This document shows, in pieces, positions 1-10,093 of a stretch of DNA of 64,000 bases (positions within the stretch are counted from its first letter, which is position 1; each line of letters starts with the position of its first letter). The notes beneath the pieces are model-generated. The model had not been told where the DNA came from. It saw only the letters and a program-made list of their open reading frames with translations, and searched no databases. Origin of the DNA: Ambrosia x helenae (taxonomy: Eukaryota; Streptophyta; Magnoliopsida; Asterales; Asteraceae); contig CM061223.1 of NCBI GenBank assembly GCA_030844895.1, forward strand, positions 29,502,561 to 29,566,560, read 5' to 3'. The position numbers and the translations under genes were made by a program.

Positions 1-550
1 TTCTATTATATTAGTTTGTTATACTTGTGTCGTACTCCAACTCCAAATACTAGCACGCTAACCTAAGTTGACGAACTAGATTGATTTCTATACCTAGGGG
101 GTATCTCTACATGCCTAGCTCCACAAAACCAATAAACAAATTTCAAATAAAATCAACACCAACACACATATATCAAATCCAACAATAAAGTTAAAATCAT
201 GTAATTCTACACATCAAAATTAAAAACCAAAAATGATTAAATACTGCAAAAAACGTGTTTAGTTCATAAACCTAAGCAACCATGAAAATATTTAGTTCAT
301 AATTAAAATCAGAAACATAAATTCAAAGTCTATAAAAAACAATTTCATCATGTCTCTAAATATATAAAAACAAATAAAACAAACCCCGAATCTTCAAATA
401 ATTAATTTTTAGTGCACCCCGGACCTTCTCCCCTTCAAATTCCTCTAAAAAATCTCCTTCTGTTCGTTCACGGCTTCTGATTCGTCGTTTAAAGCTTCTT
501 CGAATGAATGTGGTTGTTCGAATATTATTCTCCCCAATAATAATCTCCAA
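1..550 (-). repeat. 3' LTR of element A, first part
   Basis: This stretch matches 15427-15981 at roughly 97% by eye. It is the part of the 3' LTR of a minus-strand LTR retrotransposon whose 5' LTR lies at 14734-18501. About 690 bp of this LTR lie left of the window. The LTR is interrupted after the A at 550 by a Helitron and resumes at 10933 with TAGAAATATATATGACTTC, just as the sister LTR runs without a break at 15981/15982. Confidence 0.85.
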
Positions 551-1673
551 TCTCCTTCTTCTAATAAAGGAGTAGCTAGGGGGACACTTGTCCCCATACT
601 AGAGCTCCTCAATAATATTGTACACATGTCAAGCAACCATCTTCTAACCCGGATTCGTGCCCCGACCCATTGACCCGTTTCAAAATGCATTAAAATATGC
701 AATTAATGTCATTTACCACTAGATACAATTGCTCCTCATTATTACCAGTTTCCATGTTTTGACTCTAACACCCACAAGTCCACAACCGAGTTTTATGACC
801 TTATACATAATTTCGCTGCATTTCAATATGGACAGTCGTAAATTAGGCCAATTCAAGACAAATTTTATGTTTTACATTAACACAACATTAATATAAATTA
901 TAATGTATTGCTCCATTCTAAAAATATAATACTTTATTTGATTATAAATTGTTTTAGAAAAGTATCAATCGTTCACATGTTCTATATCTATAACAAAGAT
1001 CAAAGTAACTTCCATTTGCAATTATATGTATGAACTTATATGTGAGTTTCATTTTTTCAGCACTACAAGGACTGCCACAAGTTGTAATATACAAAGGTAT
1101 CATCTTGTCTCCTTAGCTAAGCTTTCTAAAAGTGACATGCATGGATTTGTCATTTATAATACTCCATCCATCCAATGAAAATTGCAATGCTGAAGTCTAT
1201 CTTGATAGAAGGAAAGACAAAGTACAAAACAACCATCAAGTTTCAACATTCCAGGTTAATTTTCGCTTGCTATAAGTGGAAATTTCTACCCGTTTGCTAA
1301 TGAATGGGTCGGCTTCTACCTCTAACGGGGGAAAACAAATAAACCAAATTAAAATGAATGATGTAAAAAGGATTTAAGTGTTTTTGTTTTTAATTCTCAT
1401 AAGTTTCTAATATCACTTGCTTAAAATTTAGGATATAAATATGCTTTAATTATGATTTGGTATATAATAAGCAAATATTGTAAGGCGTTCTATTTTTTTT
1501 TCTAAGCATCGCCGAAATAAAATCATGCACTTGATGTTGGATCTTTCTTCTACTACAAAACAATTTAAAAAAATAAGAACAAAGATTATATGGTATACGT
1601 TTTTTTTTTTCAGTTTGGTTATATCATCTTAAACTACTTATATCTAATATTTATTTATCTATATAATTGTATC

Positions 1674-2096
1674 ATGTCAATCGCTTTTTTGTTCACCATA
1701 AATGTTGAACACTATTTCTTCGTATCTAGGGACTATAAGTATCATTGGTGGACAGTTGTTATTGAAGATGAAGATAATGAGTTTTTTTAAATAACTGATG
1801 GCTGGGGTAATGTGAAACAAGACATGTCAATCAATGAAGGCCAATTTATTATCTTTGAAGTGCTTGATCAATTCACATGACTAATTTTACTCCGTATAAC
1901 TTTTTAGTGCATCCTCCTCCACCCGTTCAATTTGATGTCAATAAGTACCTCATGATGTTATTATCATTTCTGATGGTGATCATATTATGGGGGCTAATCA
2001 TGATGATGCGAATTGAGAAGATGAAAGTGTGCTTCCGACGCTTAGAATTTGTGATAAAATTGTAGATTTTCTCACGCTAAAATATATTATTTAAAA
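1674..2096 (+). pseudogene. REM-type B3 protein relic, first B3 domain and linker
   Basis: The translation reads HYFFVSRDYKYHWWTVVIED, a stop at 1787-1789, then ITDGW...SINEGQFIIFEV. That is the pattern of the second half of a plant B3 DNA-binding domain of the REM group (W-V near the middle, DGW, then GxFxxFE). A second stop follows near 1880. A third frame of 1950-2060 reads as an acidic linker (SDGDHIMGANHDDAN). The reading continues logically with the second B3 piece at 8511-8763, so the two were probably one gene split by the Helitron pair at 2097-8455. The call rests on motif pattern only. Confidence 0.5.
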
Positions 2097-3109
2097 CTAG
2101 TAGGAATGCCCGCGCGTTGCGGCGGGTGCATCTGTTTTGCCCCTTGTGCATTGTGTTTGTTGGTTATTCGTTATGTTAAAGTAGAAAACAACGATGTATA
2201 AAATATATGTTATAAAAAACTGAAACTCATAAGTATATCTTTTGAATATTTTAAATGGGTACATCACAATAGGCCGTACTATTCCTTACAACACCCTTAG
2301 ATTGGCCCACGTCCTTCGGTGGGACCCTTTTATGTATCTCGAAGGAAAATGAGTATGCCATCGTAGAGCGGTACTTAGCGTAGTGAAGTGGCGTTGTATC
2401 TCTTAATGACCATAAGATTGTAGTGGAAGTGATGTAATTACTAAAATGCAGTTTGTAGTGTGCAACATATTTCTATTATTTTAGGGCACCCGCGAGATGC
2501 AGCGGAGTCATTAATTTGCATAGATATTCTCGTTTTATGTTAGTTTGACAAGCGTCGTAACAAATATATTGGACCAAACAAATTAGTAATCAATATAGTT
2601 AAAACTACCAAATCGACTGATAAGAACTTGTCTTCTTTTGGATATGTAAACAATTGGTGACTTCGTGAGATCAGAAACTTAAATCCTATTCCTAGAAGCT
2701 TATAGTAGTGGAGATAACAAAAAAACATCGAGGAAGATGATGACGTTGATCATGAAGTATCTCTACCATATTTGCTTGTATAAACGTCAATCCTACATAT
2801 ACCGCTCACTTTAATGGGTTGAAACGTGTCATGGGTTGGGTGTGTTGGCAAACTTCAAGCCTACATATTCATTTGTGTGCAGAAGTGTCACATCATACCA
2901 TCCTGCAACCACATAAATTTAAAAAGAAGATATAAATACATAATATATGATGTAATTTATTTACTATAAACATTGAAAGATATGTAAGTTATGTATGTGA
3001 AGAGTCACCACATTATTTATGTACTAAATACATGACAACTATTTATAAGACTATAACATTAATACAAACATAATAAAGACATGGAGGTTATGAATGTTTT
3101 TTTTGAAAA

Positions 3110-4536
3110 GAATTATGATTTAATTATGATTAAAACTAACAAAAATTGATTAAAAATATTAAATAAATGATTTTTCAGAATTAAAAATCATTTCAGAAAA
3201 GTTTATCATTATATAAACTCAGAATAATTTTTGTGGAAATTTATAAAATTGTTTTGATATTTTAATGAAATTTTATAAATATAATAGAATAAAATTGATT
3301 TAATTATTATATATATTAAATAAATTAATTTTTGAAAACTAAAAATTGTGAGTGAAACTTTTTCATCAGATTATCATAAAATAATTTTTTTAGAATTTTA
3401 AAATATTAAAGTTAAATCTTGATAATTTGTTATAAATAGAATTAATATTCTATTTTAAAGAAAATAATTCTGTAAAAATTATTTTTATACTTTAAACATA
3501 TTTTTGTGATCATCTTAAATTTAAATTTCATAAAAAGATTTTTGTTTATTTATTTACAAAAATTCTCTCAATTATCAAACAATTTTAATATTAATCAAAC
3601 GAGCAGTTATCCCCAAATTCAAAGCCCTAGAACATATACATTTGTAGACTAGATAGACTTAGACATATTTATTACCTTATTATAGGGTGATATTTGGCAT
3701 TGTTTGGGCAACACCACTATTCAATCTTTTCAAGAAGTATAACATTTTGCTAAGGTGAGTTTTACATAGCCCCTTTTTATTTATCACCATTTTGGGGTGA
3801 AACATGTTACAACATCATTTATGCAATTCAATCATCAATGTGTCTATGTGTTTTTCTATGTTGCATTATGTCTTGAACATGACTAGGGTAAGCACAATTC
3901 TAGCATAATCATTAACATTGATCAGCCGACGGTATACACACTACTACAAAAACAGGCATTTGCCACGGCAAAATCCATAGCAAATCCATAGTAAAAACCC
4001 ATTTGCTACCGATTTGCTATGGATTTGGTCCCACCCGGATACGTGCCTCCTACAAAGGTAGCGTGGGTGTTTGTTATCGCATAACATATTCGAGTGAACC
4101 ATGAGCGTATGGGATGTACCACATTATAACAGTCACAAGGGTTGATTATGCACTCGATTTATTTCTAGTATGTTTTCACATATGGACTAGATTGCCATGA
4201 CACATGAATTGCACAACATTTTTATTCAATTATCAAAACCTATGTAATTCTCACCAACTTTTGTTGACCCAAAAATATTTTCAAAATTAACATGTTTCAG
4301 GTAACAATGAAGCTGAGGCTTGAGTTTTGCTTATGGATTATACATGAAGTTATTATTTGGAGCTATTTGAAGTTTTTGTTATTTGATATTATGTATTGAA
4401 TTTCTAGACAATCATTTCACTTTTGGATTTATTATGTTTGAATAAATTATTTAAAATTTAATTTATACCATGTGCTACTGAAACAATCATCAATACGTGA
4501 CATCCCGATGTTTCCGCCATCGGTTGGGGTGTTACA
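3110..4536. repeat. Rearranged fragment of the Tekay-type LTR seen at 58642-61298
   Basis: Positions 3415-4536 match the reverse complement of about 58642-59690 and end with GGTTGGGGTGTTACA, the LTR terminus. Positions 3110-3410 match about 59769-60060 in the forward orientation, so one 300-bp block is inverted relative to the intact LTR. Part of the LTR is replaced by a CACTA tip at 3939-4026. No primer site follows at 4537, so this is a solo or truncated LTR. Confidence 0.7.
3939..4026 (+). mobile_element. Isolated CACTA terminal fragment
   Basis: The segment begins CACTACTACAAAAACAGGC and contains repeats of ATCCATAGCAAAT and TTTGCTATGGAT in both orientations, typical of CACTA termini and subterminal repeats. 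It lies inside the LTR fragment between sequences matching GGCGGTATACA and CCCACCCGGATACG of the intact LTR. Only one end is visible. Confidence 0.55.
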
Positions 4537-4903
4537 GATGTCACCACATTATTGTTAATTTCCTCATCAATTTTATAATTATGTTTAAATTAATTTCTTC
4601 AACAGTTTAATATTTAGGTAGAAAGACAATTTTACTAACACATAAGTAACTAACACATAGTTAAGTTTTTATTTTCTTTTTATGCTAGTGTTTAATTTAT
4701 TTTATTAATTAGAATTAGAACTTAAACAATATACAATTGTCGAAAGAAAAATAATATTGTGAACCACACTTCATACAACGTTTAACAAGAACATTAAATA
4801 GATAAACAAATACCTTAAAAGTCTTAGAACAAATATAGTTTACGTATAAAGTTATATTTGAGCATGCATATATAGATTTATAAAGTTAACTATTTCATGG
4901 CAT

Positions 4904-5665
4904 TCAAGGAGACCTTGTTGATTGAAATTGAGAAATGTCTCCATACCCTTCTCCAACCATCCTCTCCATCATCTGTCCTTCATGTCCATTTGTTCCCTAC
5001 AACATCAGGTTTCATCCCATGCAGTAAGTAGAAGTAATATTTATAATATATTAGAAACGTATTAGCAAATCTAGAATGTTATATTTATAATTTTGCCCGT
5101 TGTATTTAGTTAACAATATATATGATTCAAGATACACAATTTCTTAACAAGGATAGTTAGGAAAGCCATCTGTCACGTTCATAGGGGCCATATCATCCAA
5201 TTCAGTAGAGTTGAGGTCAATAAGTCATAGAACATGCTGGCTTCTGAAAGGTTCATGGAGATAAACTAAAAATGCACAAAGAAGAGAAAAACTATACTAA
5301 TTAATTTTGAAAAATATTTTCTCATCAATAATTTTGAATATTGTTTGTTTATTGTTTTAATTGTTAGCTGCACATTAAATTACCTCAATTTGATTCTGCA
5401 ACGATCCAACATAGTTGATTATTACATCCAACATCACTGGCATTTCCATTGTGTATAGCAAATAACTAAATTTAAATGGAGCAAAACAATGATATATCAT
5501 GAAGATAAATTTTTGTAATTGTCAAAGAAAATATGAACAAGTAGAAAAAAATGTATATATGTATATAAAGATTAACTCATATCTTTATACCTTGTAGCAT
5601 CCAGGAACCATATCTTGCAAGCATCTTCACTTCTCATTGATTTTTTTCTCTTCTCATCTAATGAA
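4904..5665 (-). pseudogene. Captured bHLH gene exons (BEE-like)
   Basis: On the minus strand, exon 5591-5665 reads as a damaged basic region plus helix 1 (RREK...; reading continues in another frame to a VPGC-like end) and stops at a GT donor. Exon 5384-5465 reads MPVMLDVIINYVGSLQNQIE, which is helix 2 of a plant bHLH factor, again followed by GT. Positions 5160-5265 hold ASMFYD and LNSTELDDMA. Exon 4904-4996, after a TAG acceptor, reads RMVGEGYGDISQFQST and ends at a stop. Order, introns and C-terminus fit BEE1/BEE3-type bHLH proteins, which act in the nucleus as DNA-binding dimers. Several frameshifts make it non-functional. Confidence 0.62.
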
Positions 5666-6122
5666 GACATAACATTTTTGGACAAAAAAATGTTTCAAAG
5701 CATGAAATTAGCTCTAAGATTTTGTTTGGGGTTATGAAAAGACTATTAGCATTCAAGAAATTGATTATAATGAAATATATATAATAATATAGATGGGGGG
5801 TTGAAAGGTCTCACATTTAAGATGCATCATAAGTTAAGTTGTATTTTGTGTTTTAAAAGTTGGAAATAAGGGCATAATTGGGATAAGATTTTAGGATGTG
5901 AGGTATTGGATTATGTTAAATTTACTAATCTACCCTCCTAAGTGTCTTAATTGTCACAACTATGCCAATAATACCCTTAATTTTTTTGCTTAAATATGTT
6001 GTACATGTTGCTTCTTAAGTTGTACGGAGGTGAAAATGACTATGTTGTACATCACTCCTCCTTTATAATGTACTAGTAGGATTGTCCGCGCGTTGCTGCG
6101 GGTATTTTTGTTTTGTGTTATC

Positions 6123-6753
6123 TAGAGGTGTGCATTGGGCGGTTTGGTTTGGTTCGATTTTTACAAAAAAATCCTAACCATATCCATAACCAAACTTCGG
6201 TTATGGTTACTTGGTTATGATTTGGTTATAGTTATTTCGGTTATTAACAAAAAAAATAAACTAAAACTAACTTTAGGGTAAAGTATAAAATTAAAAATCA
6301 ATGGGTCTAAAAAAACCGAAACCTACAATGTTGGACTTAGTTTGTGCTATTTTGTACAAGGCAAAGACTACACTTTCTAGTTATAATTCCAATGTGTGAT
6401 CCCTTTTAATAAGATATTAACAAAAAACATACTTAGCCTTTGATTATAATTTTAATTCGTCACAAAAAAGAGCATTTCATCAAGATCATTTTGTTAATAA
6501 CATACTTTTATTATAGTAAAAACCTCTACATAGTTAAAGTAAAACATAAATCTATCACATAAAGTTAACATTACAAATTCGGTTCGGTTATATCAGTTAA
6601 CCAAAGCTTCATGACCATAACCATAAGCGATCGGCCGGTTAAAGAAATTTAATAACGATAACCATTGGTTATGTTGGTTATCGGTTAAAATCGGTTCGAT
6701 TATTTCGGTTATGGTTATATTATCGGTTATGGCGGTTACTTTGCTCACCCCTA
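6123..6753. mobile_element. hAT-like element filled with GGTTAT/CGGTT motif
   Basis: Ends are TAGAGGTGTGC and, inverted, TAGGGGTGAGC. They are flanked by an 8-bp target duplication, GTGTTATC (6115-6122) and GTGTCATC (6754-6761). Both facts fit the hAT superfamily. The interior is built from inverted runs of GGTTATGGTTATTTCGGTTA-like motifs and has no gene. Confidence 0.65.
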
Positions 6754-7544
6754 GTGTCATCCATATTATTTGAAGCTAAAGATCTTGAAAAAACCTTTCC
6801 AAACATAAAATTGCTTCAAACCGAAGTATCTTGACTCGGTGATCTGACGCTGCCGTTATTCAAAACCATAGTTATCAGCCAAACTTTTTCGTTAGAACGA
6901 ACCGTAAAGCATCTATTATCCATAGGTGTTTTCTTAAAGAAAGAAACCAAATTTGAGTTTCTTGGAAAAAAAAAAGATAAAAATAATATGTGTGTTGTAT
7001 ATTAAGGGGATGGGTAAGAAGAACTTCGCTAAACTATGATGTTCAAATGTCCGTGTAATAAGACATTTAGTTTATCATAAACAACATTTAATTAGAAAAA
7101 TAAAATAAATCAATACATGTAACACATTAGATATGTATAAAATATAAAATTAGTAGACATTCAACATGACAAACTCTACAATAATTATTGTGATTATGTA
7201 GTTAACATGTCATTATCTAGATAATATAGTGCAATAAACCAGTTGAATTTATGGACTATGGAGAGTTACCTTTAAAGAGTAACTAATGCAAACAATAGCA
7301 AATCAAATAATCTCCCTGGAGTTTGATCTTGTAGTTTTAGGTCTCAACCATGGATTTGAGGCCTGCAATTTCTAGGATTGACAATCAAAATCATAAAATG
7401 CTTATGGAATTTCAAATCCGATAGTATGATGTTTGAGTTGGTGGATTAAAGGTGAATGTTATGATTGAAATGATCATGAAAACTTTGAAAAAAAATATAG
7501 AAATCTATATGAGAAAAGTTACCAGACTACCAGTATACATGCAG

Positions 7545-8043
7545 CTCATGTGAGAATTAATGATCGTGTTCCAAAACCGAATAGTCGAATACATCGATCT
7601 ACAGTACCATCACCAGAAGCCAAAAGTCCATGAAGATGTGGACACCAAGCAACTACTTTCACATCACTTGTATTCTCACAGTAGTTCAAAACAGGTTGAG
7701 TCAAATGTTGGTTCCAAACAAAAAACTACATAAACACAAAGAAATATTAGGAAAATAAGTGAAGTAGTTACTAACAAAAAAGAGATCAATATGATAAGTA
7801 TATTATTTACTTACATTGTTATCAGTTCCACCTAATGTAATTCACGGATATCATAAGACCATTTGAGTCCATAAACCTACAATTCACAAGTCAAAATAAG
7901 AAATAAACCACATATAGTGTATAAAATTGATTTATATAAACTATAAAGACATGAGTAGAATTGAGTTTAAGAAAAGGTTACCTCTGATTTATAACCACTA
8001 TGTTTACTAACAAAATCTTCTTGTGCGCGAGGATCTTGTTCTA
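7545..8043 (-). pseudogene. Captured FZR/CCS52-type WD40 gene exons
   Basis: Three exons with intact-looking introns are seen. Exon 7982-8043 gives QDPRAQEDFVSKHSGYKSE before a GT donor. Exon 7815-7876 gives VYGLKWSYDIREL and, after a one-base loss, GGTDNN before GTAAGT. Exon 7545-7725 gives FVWNQHLTQPVLNYCEN..., then VAWCPHLHGLLASGDGTVDRCIRLF. These are consecutive WD40 segments of FZR/CCS52 (Cdh1-type) activators of the anaphase-promoting complex; HLHGLLASG and TVDRCIR fit FZR better than CDC20. The fragment lacks the N-terminal boxes and most WD repeats and carries a frameshift, so it is a captured gene piece in the same orientation as Helitron H2. Confidence 0.75.
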
Positions 8044-8510
8044 ATCGGCTCTTTAGTCACCATTAACGATGAAATTGCATATGAAAGGAATTTAGATGTG
8101 TATGAAGATAAAACTCTCCATACTATCAATGGAAGTTTCTTCATGGAATGTAATAGAATTTGTTATGAATGATTAATATAAATAAAACACAATCAATGAA
8201 TAATTGATTAGGAGAACTCTTCATATGGCCTAAGAGGGAAGGTGAAGGGAGTTAGGGGTACTATAGGAATGATATTTTAGCTTTTAACTAAAAACAAAAT
8301 AGAAAATTACTTTACTAACCCTCTAAGTGTCTTAATTGTCCCCAATATCCCTATAATACCCCTATGAAATAAGCTTTATTCTCTTATGCTTGTTGCTTTA
8401 AAAATTGTACCCATGTCAAAATTCCAATATGGTACATCACCCCTCCTTTATAATGTAAATATAAACTACTTTGTTAAGTTTATTATTAATCATCCTGATT
8501 TCATTGTAGC

Positions 8511-8763
8511 GATTGACTAAAGAATGGGCTAAAGATAATGGTTTGGACGAAAGTTAGATCTAAAATTAGGGATAAGGCTGGTGGCGAGTGGGATGTTTGT
8601 GTTGGTATTGAGTATTCGATGGGCTATGAAAGATATAATATTCAGAGAGGGAAGGAAGACCTTTGTTATAGAAAGAGGATTGGTTTTTGATGAGTAGTGT
8701 GAGTTCAATTGTTTCAAAGCAGCATTTATGTTATTGCTTACTGGAAATGTGCAATGTCTTTAG
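8511..8763 (+). pseudogene. REM-type B3 protein relic, second B3 domain
   Basis: After an acceptor-like TTTCATTGTAG the sequence reads RLTKEWAKDNGLDES, then in the next frame VRSKIRDKAGGEWDVCVGIE and GYERYNIQRG, and finally FDE, a stop and CEFNCFKAAFML, ending at TAG 8761-8763. This is the layout of a REM-group B3 domain: an entry helix, GGEW, RY-IQRGWK-like, then FDEECEFxxF. At least two frameshifts and one stop break it. It probably continues the relic at 1674-2096. Confidence 0.6.
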
Positions 8764-9414
8764 TATGGTTGTTTTTTAAACTTTTGTACATCGTCCGTAT
8801 TGATAATTAGTTTGTAATATTGTTTGAATGTATGTGTTTTACTTATCGTTTATTTCGTGCATAAACAATATTACATATTATGTGTTTTTTTTTTTTTTGC
8901 TTCATGTTATGTTTTAAAGAATTATTTAAATTTCAATAAAGTTATTTCATATGTGTATATCTTTTATCAGTTTTTCATGTCAAGATATTAGGAAGTTACC
9001 ATGCTGCAATGGATCTTACGAACATATTCATAATTTTTTTTGTACTTATTTTAATTTCTTTTGTCATTCACTATTATTATGTTTTGTCAACAATGTATGT
9101 TTAACTATGTTTTATTTTTGAAAGAATCCTATTATTTTGTTTGGTGTGAGAGTTTTTTAATTATTAGATTTATTTGCATCAACTATTTTTCAAATTACAT
9201 GTTTCACAACCACAACAAAATTACAATTGAAAACTTTTGGAGAATACTAATTTCTCATGTTGTTTTTCCTTTCATGTTATGTTTTAAACCTTTACCTTTT
9301 TATTATTTTTTTCCTCTACATTAACTTTTAATTATTCAATTTTTTTAATATATATTGTAGTTAATTATTACCGAAAATAAAAAAGTTAACAAAAAAAAAC
9401 ATAAACCCTAATAT
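8764..9414. other. AT-rich spacer within the large Helitron
   Basis: Strongly AT-rich, with homopolymer T runs at 8887-8898. I see no gene or repeat with a recognisable family here. Confidence 0.4.
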
Positions 9415-9424
9415 CTATATAAAC
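9415..9424 (+). promoter_or_regulatory. Candidate TATA box of the zinc-finger gene
   Basis: CTATATAAAC lies just downstream of AAACCCTAA (9403-9411), a telo-box-like promoter motif. The coding exon begins about 270 bp further on behind a probable 5' UTR intron ending in TTTTTATAG at 9692. Position and motif are the only support. Confidence 0.35.
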
Positions 9425-9692
9425 TATCGTAATAATCCATCCTTTGCCACAATATTCCAAAAATTCAAGACATTCACTCTGCAAAAAAGTTTCTGAATCG
9501 CAATTTTGTTTTTTTCTTTTTCTATAATATTACGATTGTTGTTGTCTTCGTTTATACAATTATGTCTATAATATTACAAGACAAGCTTTGAATGTTTTGT
9601 TTAGATTTATTATTATGTTACCAATAAAGTTTATGATTAATTTGTTTTATATGATTTCCAAATACTCATGAAACTTTGTTTTGTTTTTATAG

Positions 9693-10093
9693 GTTGTCAT
9701 GGATGTTAGATTCACTCAGATGATTGCCAACGGTGCAGTTCTTGATCAAGTTAACTATTGTCAATTTTGTGACGTGCAATGTCTTGACAATGCTCAGTAT
9801 GTGCAACATCTAAATGAAAAAAAACATTGTTCGAAGGTAATAGATGTAAATATCTATATATTTATATAAGTTTGTTTATATATATATATATATATACTTA
9901 TATGTACGTAAATTTAATTAACTTATTTCTCAATTTATTTTTTGTATAGGTTGCACATGTTAATGGGCACGATATCTTCTATTGTGCTCTTTGCCATGTG
10001 TAATGTACCAGCCAAACTAACTTGAACGCACATGTGGATGGAAAAAGACACAAGAAGGCATTGGAGGCGGCTGGGTTTATTAATTTTATTTAA
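9693..10093 (+). pseudogene. U1-type (matrin-like) double zinc-finger gene, truncated by a stop
   Basis: Two exons of exactly 144 nt (9693-9836 and 9950-10093) are joined by a GT-AG intron (GTAATAG...TTGTATAG). The ATG is probably 9699. Exon 1 encodes a C-x2-C-x12-H-x5-H finger (YCQFCDVQC...QHLNEKKH). Exon 2 encodes a second one (YCALCHV, stop, CTSQTNLNAHVDGKRH) and KKALEAAG before the final stop. The spacing is that of U1C/matrin fingers, which often bind double-stranded RNA. A TAA interrupts finger 2. If translated as is, the product would carry one complete finger. Everything else, including splice sites, is clean, so the stop may be recent. Confidence 0.65.

Larger units (their letters stand above)
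2097..6072 (-). mobile_element. Helitron H1 carrying bHLH gene exons
   Basis: Its 3' terminus lies at the left: on the minus strand CCCGCCGCAACGCGCGGG (stem CCCGC/GCGGG) followed by CATTCCTACTAGT, the classic hairpin plus CTAG-T ending. Its 5' end lies near 6071, reading ACATTATAAAGGAGGAGTGATG on the minus strand; nearly the same start is seen for the neighbour H2 near 8455, so the two belong to one family. The usual TC start is not visible, so the 5' boundary is approximate. H1 contains four exons of a bHLH gene, an LTR fragment (3110-4536) and a second degenerate hairpin end at 2488. Positions 2101-3110 and 4537-4903 show no gene. Confidence 0.7.
6073..8455 (-). mobile_element. Helitron H2 carrying FZR-type WD40 exons
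   Basis: On the minus strand it ends in a GC-rich hairpin (CCCGCAGCAACGCGCGG) followed by ACAATCCTACTAGT. Its start near 8455 (ACATTATAAAGGAGGGGTGATG) is shared with H1, against whose 5' end it directly abuts, giving a head-to-tail tandem. It contains captured FZR exons (7545-8043) and a hAT-like insertion (6123-6753). Positions 6754-7544 and 8044-8455 show no gene. Confidence 0.7.

Noticed and set aside
551..575. Polypurine tract of element A directly after LTR position 550 (minus strand AGAAGAAGGAGA)
   Set aside because: It would make 1-550 a complete LTR end, but the LTR continues at 10933 and in the sister copy at 15982; the purine run is the start of the Helitron.
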